Assembly: GCA_021740645.1 (NCBI GenBank)
Contig: JAIOZL010000006.1
Span: 62,001 to 126,000 of the forward strand
Reading direction: 5' to 3'
DNA from: Bacteroidales bacterium
GTDB lineage: Bacteria > Bacteroidota > Bacteroidia > Bacteroidales > JAADJA01
DNA length: 64,000 nt
Shown here: piece by piece, positions 34,775-44,284 of the stretch
Layout of the letters: each line of letters begins with the position of its first letter
Numbering within the stretch: position 1 is the stretch's first letter
Program-made: the position numbers and the translations under genes
Notes under the pieces: generated by a model
Told to the model about the DNA's origin: nothing
Databases searched by the model: none
The model's input: only the letters and a program-made list of their open reading frames with translations

Positions 34775-37177
34775 ATGAGACGGATAATATTTGGAATTAT
34801 TTGTATGATTTTTGGAATTACATTGCAATCTCAAGAGATTTTTGTTTTTGATAATTCCAATTTACAACCAATTGAAAATTTAGCCATTGTTAATCTTCAG
34901 CGCACAAAATCTGTCATTACAGATACTAGAGGAAAAGCCAAAATGGATGCCTTTACTTCAGATGAAACGCTGTTTTTTCAGCATCCATCCTTCCAGGAAT
35001 TGGTGTTGACATACTCTCAGATTAAGGATTTAAAATTTAAAATTGGATTGAATGCCAGTACAGTAAATTTAAGTGAAATAGTTATTTCAGCCAGTAAGTG
35101 GGAACAAAAGCGGGAAGAGGTCCCAAATAAAATAACAACAATAAAAGCAAAAGAAATTGCTTTTTATAATTCCCAGACATCTGCAGATCTTTTAGGTGTC
35201 TCCAATGAGGTTTTTATCCAAAAAAGTCAGCTTGGTGGCGGTAGCCCAATGATTCGGGGGTTTTCTGCCAATTCAGTTTTGATTGTAGTAGATGGTGTAC
35301 GGATGAATAATGCCATTTATCGGAGTGGAAACCTGCAAAATGTAATTTCACTTGATCCGAATATAATTCAAAGTGCAGAGGTCATCTTCGGCCCTGGATC
35401 TATTATTTATGGGAGTGATGCACTTGGCGGGGTAATGGACTTTCATACCAAAGATGTGGTTTTTAATACTAATAAGAAAACACGGGTGGCGGGTAACGCT
35501 TTTTCACGATATTCCACAGCTAATAACGAAAAAACGATTCATGCCGATTTTAATATCGCTGGCAGGAAGTTTGGCTCTGTCTCCTCAATTACGTATAGCG
35601 ATTTTGGAGATTTAAGGATGGGATCAGTAGGCAACGATGAATATCAGCGCTTTGAATATGTTGACAGGATCGGGAATGTTGATTCTGTTATAAATAATTC
35701 AGACCCTAATATACAGAAATTTTCTGGATATAATCAATTAAACCTGACACAGAAGCTGTCTTTAAAAATATCAGGAAACAATCAATTAGATTATGCTTTT
35801 CATCTTTCAACCACATCTGATATTCCGAGATACGACAGGTTAATTCAGTACAAGAAGGGAAATTTAAGATACGGTGATTGGCATTATGGCCCACAAAAAT
35901 GGATGATGCACTCACTCACATACAATATCAATACGGACAATGATGCCTTTGATCATGCTAAACTTACTCTGGCTTTTCAGGATGTGGAAGAAAGCAGGGT
36001 GAACAGGAGTTTTGGTGATGATTTTTTAAGTTCAAGAACTGATGAAGTGAAGGTGTACAGCCTGAATATGGATATGGATAAAAAACTTTCAAATAAGAGT
36101 ACCCTATTCTACGGGTTTGAAGGGTTTTTTAATAAGGTGACTTCCACCGCATTTACCGAAAGTATTCTTACAGGTGAAAGATTAGCGGAATCCACCAGGT
36201 ATCCGGATGGAGGCAGCAATTATACTACTGCCGCCATGTACATCAATTTTAAATCGAACATTCATAAGAAAATTACCCTACAGACAGGCTTAAGGTTTAG
36301 CCAGGTATTTGCGGAATCAAAATTTATTGATACCACATTTTATAATTTTGATTATGACAAAATTGAGCTTAATACCGGTGCATTAAATGGGAGCCTGGGA
36401 TTGGTTTATCGCCCTTCAGAAAAATCCACAGTTAATCTCAACCTATCAAGCGGTTTCAGGGCACCTAATATTGACGATCTTGCAAAAGTTTTTGATTCAG
36501 AACCAGGCAGTGTCGTTGTACCCAATAATACCCTAAAACCTGAATATGCCTATAATATTGATTTAGGGATTACTGATAAGATAAATCAAAAATTCAGGAT
36601 AGAGGCAACAGGGTTTTATACCCTGATTACAAATTTAATGGCAAGGGCAGATTATACTGTAAATGGCATGGATTCAATTTACTATGATGGTGAATTAAGT
36701 AAAGTTCAGGCCATTCAAAATGTGAATAGCGGATGGATTGCCGGAATTAGCTTTGGGATTAAAGCCGATTTAAGCGAACATCTTGGCTTTAGTACTACAC
36801 TTACCTATTCAAAAGGAAAAGATAGCAATAATGATCCAATCAGGCATGTTGCCCCGGTTTTTGGTTCCGGGGGAGTCAGTTATTCTGCACGCAAAATAAA
36901 GGTTGAAGCTTATGTGAATTTTAATGGAAATATTACGAATAAAAACTTGTCATCAAGTGAACAGGGTAAGCCGTATTTATATGCGACTGATGATGATGGC
37001 TTACCTTATTCACCTTCGTGGTATACCTTAAATATTAAGTCCTTCTACCAAATAACCAGTTACCTGCAGATAAATTTTGGTATTGAAAATATACTTGATC
37101 ACAGGTACCGGCCCTATTCCTCTGGAATAGTAGCACCGGGCAGAAATATTATCCTGGCTGTAAGAGCTAATTTTTAA
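34775..37177 (+). CDS. TonB-dependent receptor, heme/hemoglobin-receptor-like
   Basis: This 800-residue outer-membrane receptor has a short signal peptide (MRRIIFGIICMIFGITLQSQ) and a degenerate carboxypeptidase-regulatory-like domain (about 20-90). The plug (about 100-230) contains FIQKSQLGGGSPMIRGFSAN, VVDGVRMNNAIYRSGN and GSDALGGVMDFHT. The barrel contains SSGFRAPNIDDLAKVFDSEPG, the conserved FRAP/NPNL-like region of heme, hemoglobin and siderophore receptors, and ends VRANF with a C-terminal aromatic. The GGGSPMIRGF and FRAPNIDDL blocks match the hemoglobin/transferrin-receptor-type group best, so heme or iron uptake is the leading guess. No heme-binding lipoprotein or Fur box was found to confirm it. 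An M1 peptidase gene follows after 63 bases. Confidence 0.85.
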   Translation: MRRIIFGIICMIFGITLQSQEIFVFDNSNLQPIENLAIVNLQRTKSVITDTRGKAKMDAFTSDETLFFQHPSFQELVLTYSQIKDLKFKIGLNASTVNLSEIVISASKWEQKREEVPNKITTIKAKEIAFYNSQTSADLLGVSNEVFIQKSQLGGGSPMIRGFSANSVLIVVDGVRMNNAIYRSGNLQNVISLDPNIIQSAEVIFGPGSIIYGSDALGGVMDFHTKDVVFNTNKKTRVAGNAFSRYSTANNEKTIHADFNIAGRKFGSVSSITYSDFGDLRMGSVGNDEYQRFEYVDRIGNVDSVINNSDPNIQKFSGYNQLNLTQKLSLKISGNNQLDYAFHLSTTSDIPRYDRLIQYKKGNLRYGDWHYGPQKWMMHSLTYNINTDNDAFDHAKLTLAFQDVEESRVNRSFGDDFLSSRTDEVKVYSLNMDMDKKLSNKSTLFYGFEGFFNKVTSTAFTESILTGERLAESTRYPDGGSNYTTAAMYINFKSNIHKKITLQTGLRFSQVFAESKFIDTTFYNFDYDKIELNTGALNGSLGLVYRPSEKSTVNLNLSSGFRAPNIDDLAKVFDSEPGSVVVPNNTLKPEYAYNIDLGITDKINQKFRIEATGFYTLITNLMARADYTVNGMDSIYYDGELSKVQAIQNVNSGWIAGISFGIKADLSEHLGFSTTLTYSKGKDSNNDPIRHVAPVFGSGGVSYSARKIKVEAYVNFNGNITNKNLSSSEQGKPYLYATDDDGLPYSPSWYTLNIKSFYQITSYLQINFGIENILDHRYRPYSSGIVAPGRNIILAVRANF

Positions 37178-37240
37178 ATCTCTACCCCGATCATCAATCA
37201 GAATGCGTACTATTTTGTTACTCTTTAAAATCTTCAGACT

Positions 37241-39622
37241 ATGAAAGATTTATCCTATATAATCATCATGGCTTTGCTGTTTTTAGGAAAAAATACGCTT
37301 AGCCAGATAGATTTTCAAGATGATGAACCTATTTGTAAACATCAGCATTTTCAACAGGATCCCAACTTTACAAAATCCATAATTAATCCTAATCCTCTGG
37401 TTTTTAATTATGATGTAACCTTCTATAAACTGAACCTTGAAGCTTATGATACAACCAGCCAGTTTACAGGTTATTCAATCGTTCAGGCTAAAGTTACCAG
37501 TGCAATACTGGATACATTTTCAATCGAACTGAGTCACAAGCTTGAAGCAGATTCTGTGTTTATTAATGGTGTAAAACATTTGTTTACCCATGCATCCGAT
37601 AATATAACAGTAGAGCTAAACACCGTCCTTTCTCTGGGAGAATTGATTGAATTTAAACTTTATTATCATACACCACCTGATTATTCTTCCATTTATTACA
37701 GTGCATCACAGGCGGCTAATTACGGGAATTTTAAAGTGAGTCAAACCTTTTCTGAACCCTATTTTGTTCATGAGTGGATGCCATGCAAACAAGAATTGGA
37801 GGATAAAGCGGATTCAGTGCATATTTTCATTACCACTAAAAATAATTTACGGGTAGCTGGACCGGGCTTGCTAACAACGGTATTGTTGCCCGACAACATG
37901 GTCAGGCATGAATGGCGGACTAACAATCCAACTGCATTTTATCTGATCTTTTTTGCTATATCAGATTATCAGGAATATAATATATATGCAAAACCTGATA
38001 GTCTCCCCGGCGATTCCATTTTAGTGATGAATTATGTTTATGATTATCCTAATTGTCTTGAATCAAACCTGACTAATATCAATAGTACTGCCGGAATGAT
38101 TGAGCTTTTCTCTGATATTTATGGCCTTTTCCCTTTTTATAAGGAGAAATATGGCCATTATCTTTGGTATCCGGGCAATTTTTCGGGTATGGAACATATT
38201 ACCATGACGGGAATGCGCTATTTTAGTTTTGATTTAATTGCGCATGAACTTGGCCATTCATGGTTTGGAGATAATGTGACCTGTGCTACCTGGAGCGATA
38301 TCTGGATCAATGAAGGTTTTGCTACTTATACTGAATATCTTGCCAGGCAGTATCTCATCTCACAGGCAAGTGCGGATTCTAAAATGTTGTCATATCATAA
38401 CTACGTAATGGCTACCAGTACGGGATCAGTATATGTTCCTCCTGAGTCTACCAATAATTGGGGAAGGATTTTCAGCACAAGACTTACTTATCGAAAAGGA
38501 GGCTCCCTGCTTCACATGATCCGTTTCGAAATGCAAAACGATTCCATTTTCTTCAGAACTCTTTACGAGTTTCAGCAGCAATTTAAAGATAGCCTTGCCA
38601 CAGGTCTCGATTTTAAAAATATGTGTGAGCAAATATCCGGGAAAGATTTTGATCCTTTTTTCAATCAATGGTATTTTGGAGAGGGCTGGCCTACCTACAA
38701 TATTAACTGGTGGCAAATTGAAGACACCCTTTTTCTTCGGGCGCACCAAACAACATCTACGCCAGTTACCCCTTTGTTTCAACAATTAATGGAGTATAAA
38801 ATTTCGTTTTCAGGATCAGATACCCTGGTTAAAAGTTACCAGCTAACCAATGATACCATCCTACAATTTATTATTAATGGAGAAGCATTAGCAATTGAAG
38901 TAGATCCCAACAATTGGGTGTTAAATGCAGTGGGGAACATTATACATGAAAAGAACTTGAATATAAAGGCCTTTCTGGAAGGGTCATACGATAGTAATAT
39001 GGGAGAAATGAAAACATTACTACAAACTTCTATTCCACAAGATCAACCTTATAGCCTGGCACCCTGGAATTATAATGGATCTGAGACTATGACAGCTTTA
39101 CAATATAATACTGTTGATTGGGTTCTGATTTTGCTTTATGACACTACAGATGCTTCCCTCATTGCTAATTCCATCCCCTTTGATTCGATAGCAGGCTTTA
39201 TTACTGCAACGGGAAATATTGTAGATATAGATGGTAAAAGTTATCCAAGGTTTACCGGTGATATTGAATATAATATCTTTGCTCAATTAATTCATCGAAA
39301 CCACCTCTCTGTATTATCAAGTGAAGGCCTGCTTTATAACAAGGGCGTTTATTCTGTGGATTTTTCCAGTTACTCAATTCATGCCTATGGAGGTGCAGAT
39401 GGGGTGATAGAATTAAGCCCAGGAGTTTGGGGGTTAATTTCAGGTGATGCGAATGCCGATGGACAGGTGACAATTGATGATAAATCCATTGGATGGGAAA
39501 ATCATACAGGAGACTCAGGTTATTTAAGTACTGACTTAAATATGGACACTCAAACCAATAATCGGGATAAGGATGATTTTTGGTTGCCAAATTTGGGTAA
39601 GTCAAGCCAGGTACCTCAATAA
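37241..39622 (+). CDS. Secreted M1-family metallo-aminopeptidase with C-terminal dockerin-like module
   Basis: This 793-residue protein has a signal peptide (ends NTLSQ). The M1 catalytic core runs to about 500: the substrate-binding motif reads GMEH near 323, and the zinc site is HELGH at 335-339 plus Glu358 in WINEGF, exactly HExxH-x18-E. It should remove N-terminal residues from peptides outside the cell. Residues about 573-793 form a separate module that closely resembles the end of the C25 protein at 39932. Its last part has two EF-hand-like repeats (GDANADGQVTIDD, DLNMDTQTNNRDKDD) and the end LGKSSQVPQ. There is no type A T9SS domain, so this module may replace it (inference). Confidence 0.85.
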   Translation: MKDLSYIIIMALLFLGKNTLSQIDFQDDEPICKHQHFQQDPNFTKSIINPNPLVFNYDVTFYKLNLEAYDTTSQFTGYSIVQAKVTSAILDTFSIELSHKLEADSVFINGVKHLFTHASDNITVELNTVLSLGELIEFKLYYHTPPDYSSIYYSASQAANYGNFKVSQTFSEPYFVHEWMPCKQELEDKADSVHIFITTKNNLRVAGPGLLTTVLLPDNMVRHEWRTNNPTAFYLIFFAISDYQEYNIYAKPDSLPGDSILVMNYVYDYPNCLESNLTNINSTAGMIELFSDIYGLFPFYKEKYGHYLWYPGNFSGMEHITMTGMRYFSFDLIAHELGHSWFGDNVTCATWSDIWINEGFATYTEYLARQYLISQASADSKMLSYHNYVMATSTGSVYVPPESTNNWGRIFSTRLTYRKGGSLLHMIRFEMQNDSIFFRTLYEFQQQFKDSLATGLDFKNMCEQISGKDFDPFFNQWYFGEGWPTYNINWWQIEDTLFLRAHQTTSTPVTPLFQQLMEYKISFSGSDTLVKSYQLTNDTILQFIINGEALAIEVDPNNWVLNAVGNIIHEKNLNIKAFLEGSYDSNMGEMKTLLQTSIPQDQPYSLAPWNYNGSETMTALQYNTVDWVLILLYDTTDASLIANSIPFDSIAGFITATGNIVDIDGKSYPRFTGDIEYNIFAQLIHRNHLSVLSSEGLLYNKGVYSVDFSSYSIHAYGGADGVIELSPGVWGLISGDANADGQVTIDDKSIGWENHTGDSGYLSTDLNMDTQTNNRDKDDFWLPNLGKSSQVPQ

Positions 39623-39931
39623 CATTTTAGCTTTTTTTGTCAAGGTCCACCTCTGCCTGTGCACTTTTTCCTATTTATTCAACACAACAAAATGAGCTAA
39701 CCACAAAGGTTTACCAGACTAATACTGTTTTTGTCGAAGGCAACCATCAGCGAACTCATGATGTCTCTTAAACAACCCCAAAGGGAATAGATTTAAAATC
39801 AAGGTAGGCAGTATTCATTGTTTATTATTAATGAATGTTTTTTATTTTTGGAAAATGATTTCAGGTATTAATTTATTATTTGGCATGACTGATTGCCTAT
39901 TATTCTTCCTTTATAAATAAAACTACTTATC
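39623..39931. other. Intergenic region, 309 bases
   Basis: The stretch separates the M1 peptidase from the first C25 gene. The one recognisable site is the -7-like TATTTTTG at 39843-39850. I see no other gene, RNA or repeat. Confidence 0.5.
39843..39850 (+). promoter_or_regulatory. Candidate -7 box for the C25 peptidase pair
   Basis: TATTTTTG fits TAnnTTTG but lies 81 bases upstream of the start codon, giving a long leader, and no -33 element was seen. Confidence 0.35.
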
Positions 39932-42900
39932 ATGCAAAAATTTTATGCGATTGTTTTTTTAGCAAGCTTTCTTTTTCCTATTGGGCTTAAAGCAGATTGG
40001 ATTTCGGTAAATAATAAAACCGTGTCACCTGCAGCACCAAACATTACACTGGTTAGCGATGACAACAACAGCACGGTTATAAAAATAGAAATCCAGGGTT
40101 TTGAGTTAAGTGATCTTCAGGTCTATGGTAAAGAATATCAACTGGCAGACCTGCTTTCAGAGTCTTTCATTAATAAACCCGGCTCACCTGCCCTTGCTTA
40201 TATAGCCAAAACGCTTGCTATACCCGATCATGCATCCGTATCAGTTGAGATAATAGAAACCGGGGCTGTGCTTACTTATCAAAATATAAATATTTCACCT
40301 GCACGAGAAAGTTGGCTGGAAGGTGATCCCGAAACAGCTTATAATGAAAACCTGTCTATTTATCAAAAAGATGAAGTTTTTCCAACTCAGCAAGTGAGTG
40401 TTGATCCTCCCTCAATATTTCGGGATTTGCGAATTATACGGATGTCAGTATATCCTTTTAGATATAATCCTGCAAAAAAAGAGTTGCAGCTAACCACTTC
40501 GCTTACGATTAAGATTAACTACGGTTCAGGACAGGTTATTAATCCTAAAACAACTCCAAAGAGGGAAATATCACCTTCTTTTGGCCAGCTATACAGGAGT
40601 TTTATTTTTAATTATCAGAACGTACTCGACAATAAATATGGCGGTAAGGAAAGCGGACATGAATTGATGCTTTGTGTTATGCCCGATGACTTTTATAATA
40701 GTTTTCAGGCCTATGCCCAGTGGAAACGCGAAAGCGGAATAGATATTCATATTACTAAGTTCAGTGACATTGGTGCGAACTCTTCTGATCCTGATATCAT
40801 CAGAAACCATCTTGCAGATGCCTATACCAACTGGGATGTTCCTCCAACCTATGCCCTCCTTGTGGGCGATGCCCAAATCATTCCATATTACACCAGCAGT
40901 GGATACGTTGATGAAAACCACTATGTAGAAATTGATGGAAATGATTATTTCCCGGATATCATTCTTGGAAGGTTTACCAATCAGAGTGATTATACCATGC
41001 AGGTAATGGTAAATAAATTTCAGTTGTATGAGAAACAACCTTACATCGCTGATACAGATTGGTTTAAAAAAGGAATTTGTTGCTCCAACAATGCCTATCA
41101 ATCACAAGTTGAAACGAAGCGCTTTGCTGCAGAAAGAATGATAGTAGATGGTGGTTTTTCTGTTGATACCATGATGAGCGATCCGGGTTGTACTTATAGT
41201 AATGCTGATGTAGTTAATGCAATTAATGAAGGAAGAAGTCATTTAAATTATCGTGGAGAAGGCTGGACTACAGGATGGTGGGCAAGCTGCACACCAATGA
41301 CCAACACTGAAGTTTCGAGCTTAACAAACGGTCAGAAGTTTACATTTGTTACAAGTATCGGATGTGGTGTGGCCATGTTCGCTGCAGGCAGCGAAAGTTT
41401 TGGGGAGACCTGGATTGAACAGGGAACACTTTCTAATCCGAAGGGAGCTGCGGCATTTATTGGCCCAGCTGGAAATACTCATACCACCTATAATAATAAA
41501 ATTGATAAGGGAATTTATACAGGGATGTTTGTCGAAAAACTGAATACTGCTGGCCAGGGACTTGTCCGTGGAAAGCTTTATTTGTATAATGTATATGGTA
41601 CCGATCCTTATGTTGAATATCATTACAAAATATATTGTGTTTTAGGTGACCCGAGTATTCATATCTGGAAAGATGTACCCAAGGCGGTAACGGTTGATTA
41701 TCCGGCATCCATCACTTTTGGAACCAGCCTGGTTGAATTTACAGTAAACCACACTTCTACAGGAGCTCCGGTTAGCGATGCAATTGTATGCGTTTCGGGA
41801 ACAGGCGTATTTGTAACCGGAACCACGGATGCATCCGGTAAGGCCTATCTTGAGATCACTTCGGAAGATCTGCAAACATTAACCATTACGGTTACCGGCC
41901 CTACAGTATACCCCTTTCAGGGGATTCTGGATGTGATACCCCCAACGGGTCCATGGGTTATTAAGGATTATTTCCTGCTTGATGACAATGCAGGTGGAAA
42001 CGGAAACGGCCTGATGGATTATGATGAATCCATTTTATTATCCCTGGCTATGAAAAATGTAGGCCCCCTTAACGCTTCCAATATTTTGGTTGAAATTTCA
42101 ACCAATGATCCATTCATCACCATAACAGATAACAGCCATACCTACCCAGCTATTCTTTCCGGCCAAAGTGTGCTGGAGAATAATGGTTTTGCCTTCACAG
42201 TTGCTGATAATATTCCCGACGGCCATGAAGTTCTTTTTAGTGTAACAGCAAGTACGGCTTTTCAATCATGGGACAGTTACTTTTTTATAATTGCTAACGC
42301 CCCGGTTCTTTCCATGGGTAATATTATGATCCTGGATCCAGGCGGAAATAATAATGGCCTCCTCGACCCGGGTGAAAATGCTACAATAATTTTTCCTGTA
42401 ACAAATGTAGGAACTAGCATGTCATCCGAGGCCACTGCCTACTTGTCTTCTACCTATCCATTTATCACGTTAAATAACGCAACGGATAATCTTGGAGCTA
42501 TTGATGTAGCTGAATCAGTTGATGCATCTTTTAATGTTAGTGTGGACCCGGATGCCCTTATGGGTGACTTGGTTGACTTTGAAGCACAGGTAATTGCCGG
42601 TTCATATGATACCTTAAAATCCTACGGTGCAAGTATAGGATATATGATTGAAGATTGGGAAACCGGTACTTTTGATAAGTTTCCCTGGACTATGAGTGGG
42701 AGTGCTGATTGGATACTGGTTACTGATAGCCCCTTTGAAGGAGTTTATTGTGCCAGATCGGGTAATATTGGCGATTCACAAACATCAAACCTTGAAATAA
42801 ATATCAACGTTACGGGCGATGGTGAATTAAGTTTTTACAGGAAAGTCTCATCTGAAAACAATTATGATTATCTGAGATTTTATATCGATGGAAGTCTGAT

Positions 42901-44251
42901 GGAAGATTGGGCAGGAAGTGTGCCCTGGGGCCAGGTTAGCTATCCTGTGACCGCGGGTAACCATAGCTTTGAATGGCAATATTATAAAGATTATTCCGTA
43001 TCGACTGGTGAAGATTGTGCATGGATTGACTTTATTGTTTTTCCATCTCCTGAACCACCTGTAACTCCTCCTTATCAAACCAATTTTGATGAGGGCGGAA
43101 ATATTCCGGATGGTTGGTTTAATGTGGCAGATGATGACCTGGACTGGACCCTTTATACAGGATCAACACCATCTCCTCACACAGGACCTACAGGTGATCA
43201 TACGACAGGGAGTGGCTATTACTTCTACACTGAGGCTACTTACAATAACCCGGACTTTAGGGCTGACCTAATTACACCAACATTTAACCTGACAACACTG
43301 ACAAATACAGAGTTAAGCTTCTGGTATCATATGTGGGATGATGATTATATGCATATGGGCACCCTGCACCTTGATGTTTTCTTTGATGAGGTTTGGGTAG
43401 AGGATATTATGCCTCCTATTTCAGGGAACCAGGGAAATCAATGGTTTGAAAGAATAGTTGACCTTGGTGCATACGAAGGTGAGATAGTAAAATTCAGGTT
43501 TAGAGGTATTACCGGGGCTGATTGGGCAAGTGATATTTGTATTGATGATTTTGCCATTGATGGTATTGAAATGCCTTCCTCCCTCACTGTTGATCTGACT
43601 GCATTTCTTCAAGGGCCTTTTGTTGATTCAGAGATGACAACTAGTTTATGTGCCTGTAGTTTTATGCCCTTAACACAACCTTTCTATAATCCGCCATGGA
43701 TCTACAATGGTACCGAATATGTGACCACCATGCCGGGTAATGCCGTTGACTGGGTATTGGTTGAGCTCAGGGATGCCAGTTCTCCTGCTGAAGCTACTTC
43801 AGCAACAATTGCAGGCAGGCAGGCCGCCCTATTACTTAATGATGGAAGTATTGTTGCAACCGACGGGACCTCTCCACTGATCTTTGATATTACCATTTCT
43901 AATAGCTTATTTGCGGTAATCTATCAACGGAATCATCTTGCTGTAATGTCTGCGAATGCAGTTTCTCCATCAAACGATATTTATACCTACAATTTCAGTA
44001 CTTCAGCAGATCAGGCTTACGGTTCAAACGCGTTAACTCAATTATCAGGAAGCATTTGGGGCATGATCAGCGGCGATTGTGATGCAGATGGAGTAATAGG
44101 GATGGATGACCTTGTTCCGGACTGGTCTGCAAATGCTGGTAAAACGGGTTTTTTCCCTACCGATCTAAACCTTGATGGACAAGTAAACAATATGGATAAG
44201 GATGATTGCTGGACACCCAATACGGGACAAGTTTCAAACGTACCTGATTAA
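39932..44251 (+). CDS. Gingipain-like C25 peptidase-domain protein with His-to-Glu change at the catalytic site
   Basis: This 1439-residue protein has a signal peptide, a propeptide-like region (about 20-240) and a C25 domain (about 243-578). Cysteine 478 (SIGCGVA) matches the gingipain nucleophile. The position of the catalytic His, 35 residues earlier in the usual GHG, reads G-Glu443-G in NYRGEGWTTGWW; the nearest His is 437. Two CARDB/Ig-like domains follow (about 650-880), then two MAM-like choice-of-anchor J domains (about 905-1038 and 1048-1210). A C-terminal module from about 1216 is shared with the M1 peptidase and ends in EF-hand-like repeats (DCDADGVIGMDD, DLNLDGQVNNMDKDD). There is no type A T9SS domain. 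It may be an altered or inactive peptidase or a binding scaffold. A second C25 gene follows 33 bases on. Confidence 0.85.
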   Translation: MQKFYAIVFLASFLFPIGLKADWISVNNKTVSPAAPNITLVSDDNNSTVIKIEIQGFELSDLQVYGKEYQLADLLSESFINKPGSPALAYIAKTLAIPDHASVSVEIIETGAVLTYQNINISPARESWLEGDPETAYNENLSIYQKDEVFPTQQVSVDPPSIFRDLRIIRMSVYPFRYNPAKKELQLTTSLTIKINYGSGQVINPKTTPKREISPSFGQLYRSFIFNYQNVLDNKYGGKESGHELMLCVMPDDFYNSFQAYAQWKRESGIDIHITKFSDIGANSSDPDIIRNHLADAYTNWDVPPTYALLVGDAQIIPYYTSSGYVDENHYVEIDGNDYFPDIILGRFTNQSDYTMQVMVNKFQLYEKQPYIADTDWFKKGICCSNNAYQSQVETKRFAAERMIVDGGFSVDTMMSDPGCTYSNADVVNAINEGRSHLNYRGEGWTTGWWASCTPMTNTEVSSLTNGQKFTFVTSIGCGVAMFAAGSESFGETWIEQGTLSNPKGAAAFIGPAGNTHTTYNNKIDKGIYTGMFVEKLNTAGQGLVRGKLYLYNVYGTDPYVEYHYKIYCVLGDPSIHIWKDVPKAVTVDYPASITFGTSLVEFTVNHTSTGAPVSDAIVCVSGTGVFVTGTTDASGKAYLEITSEDLQTLTITVTGPTVYPFQGILDVIPPTGPWVIKDYFLLDDNAGGNGNGLMDYDESILLSLAMKNVGPLNASNILVEISTNDPFITITDNSHTYPAILSGQSVLENNGFAFTVADNIPDGHEVLFSVTASTAFQSWDSYFFIIANAPVLSMGNIMILDPGGNNNGLLDPGENATIIFPVTNVGTSMSSEATAYLSSTYPFITLNNATDNLGAIDVAESVDASFNVSVDPDALMGDLVDFEAQVIAGSYDTLKSYGASIGYMIEDWETGTFDKFPWTMSGSADWILVTDSPFEGVYCARSGNIGDSQTSNLEININVTGDGELSFYRKVSSENNYDYLRFYIDGSLMEDWAGSVPWGQVSYPVTAGNHSFEWQYYKDYSVSTGEDCAWIDFIVFPSPEPPVTPPYQTNFDEGGNIPDGWFNVADDDLDWTLYTGSTPSPHTGPTGDHTTGSGYYFYTEATYNNPDFRADLITPTFNLTTLTNTELSFWYHMWDDDYMHMGTLHLDVFFDEVWVEDIMPPISGNQGNQWFERIVDLGAYEGEIVKFRFRGITGADWASDICIDDFAIDGIEMPSSLTVDLTAFLQGPFVDSEMTTSLCACSFMPLTQPFYNPPWIYNGTEYVTTMPGNAVDWVLVELRDASSPAEATSATIAGRQAALLLNDGSIVATDGTSPLIFDITISNSLFAVIYQRNHLAVMSANAVSPSNDIYTYNFSTSADQAYGSNALTQLSGSIWGMISGDCDADGVIGMDDLVPDWSANAGKTGFFPTDLNLDGQVNNMDKDDCWTPNTGQVSNVPD

Positions 44252-44284
44252 TGTGATATATACCTTACTAAAGAAAAACTAGAG

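Noticed and set aside
40589-41101. A 170-residue reading frame on the minus strand inside the C25 gene
   Set aside because: It lies entirely opposite a coding region with clear domains and has no recognisable protein features.
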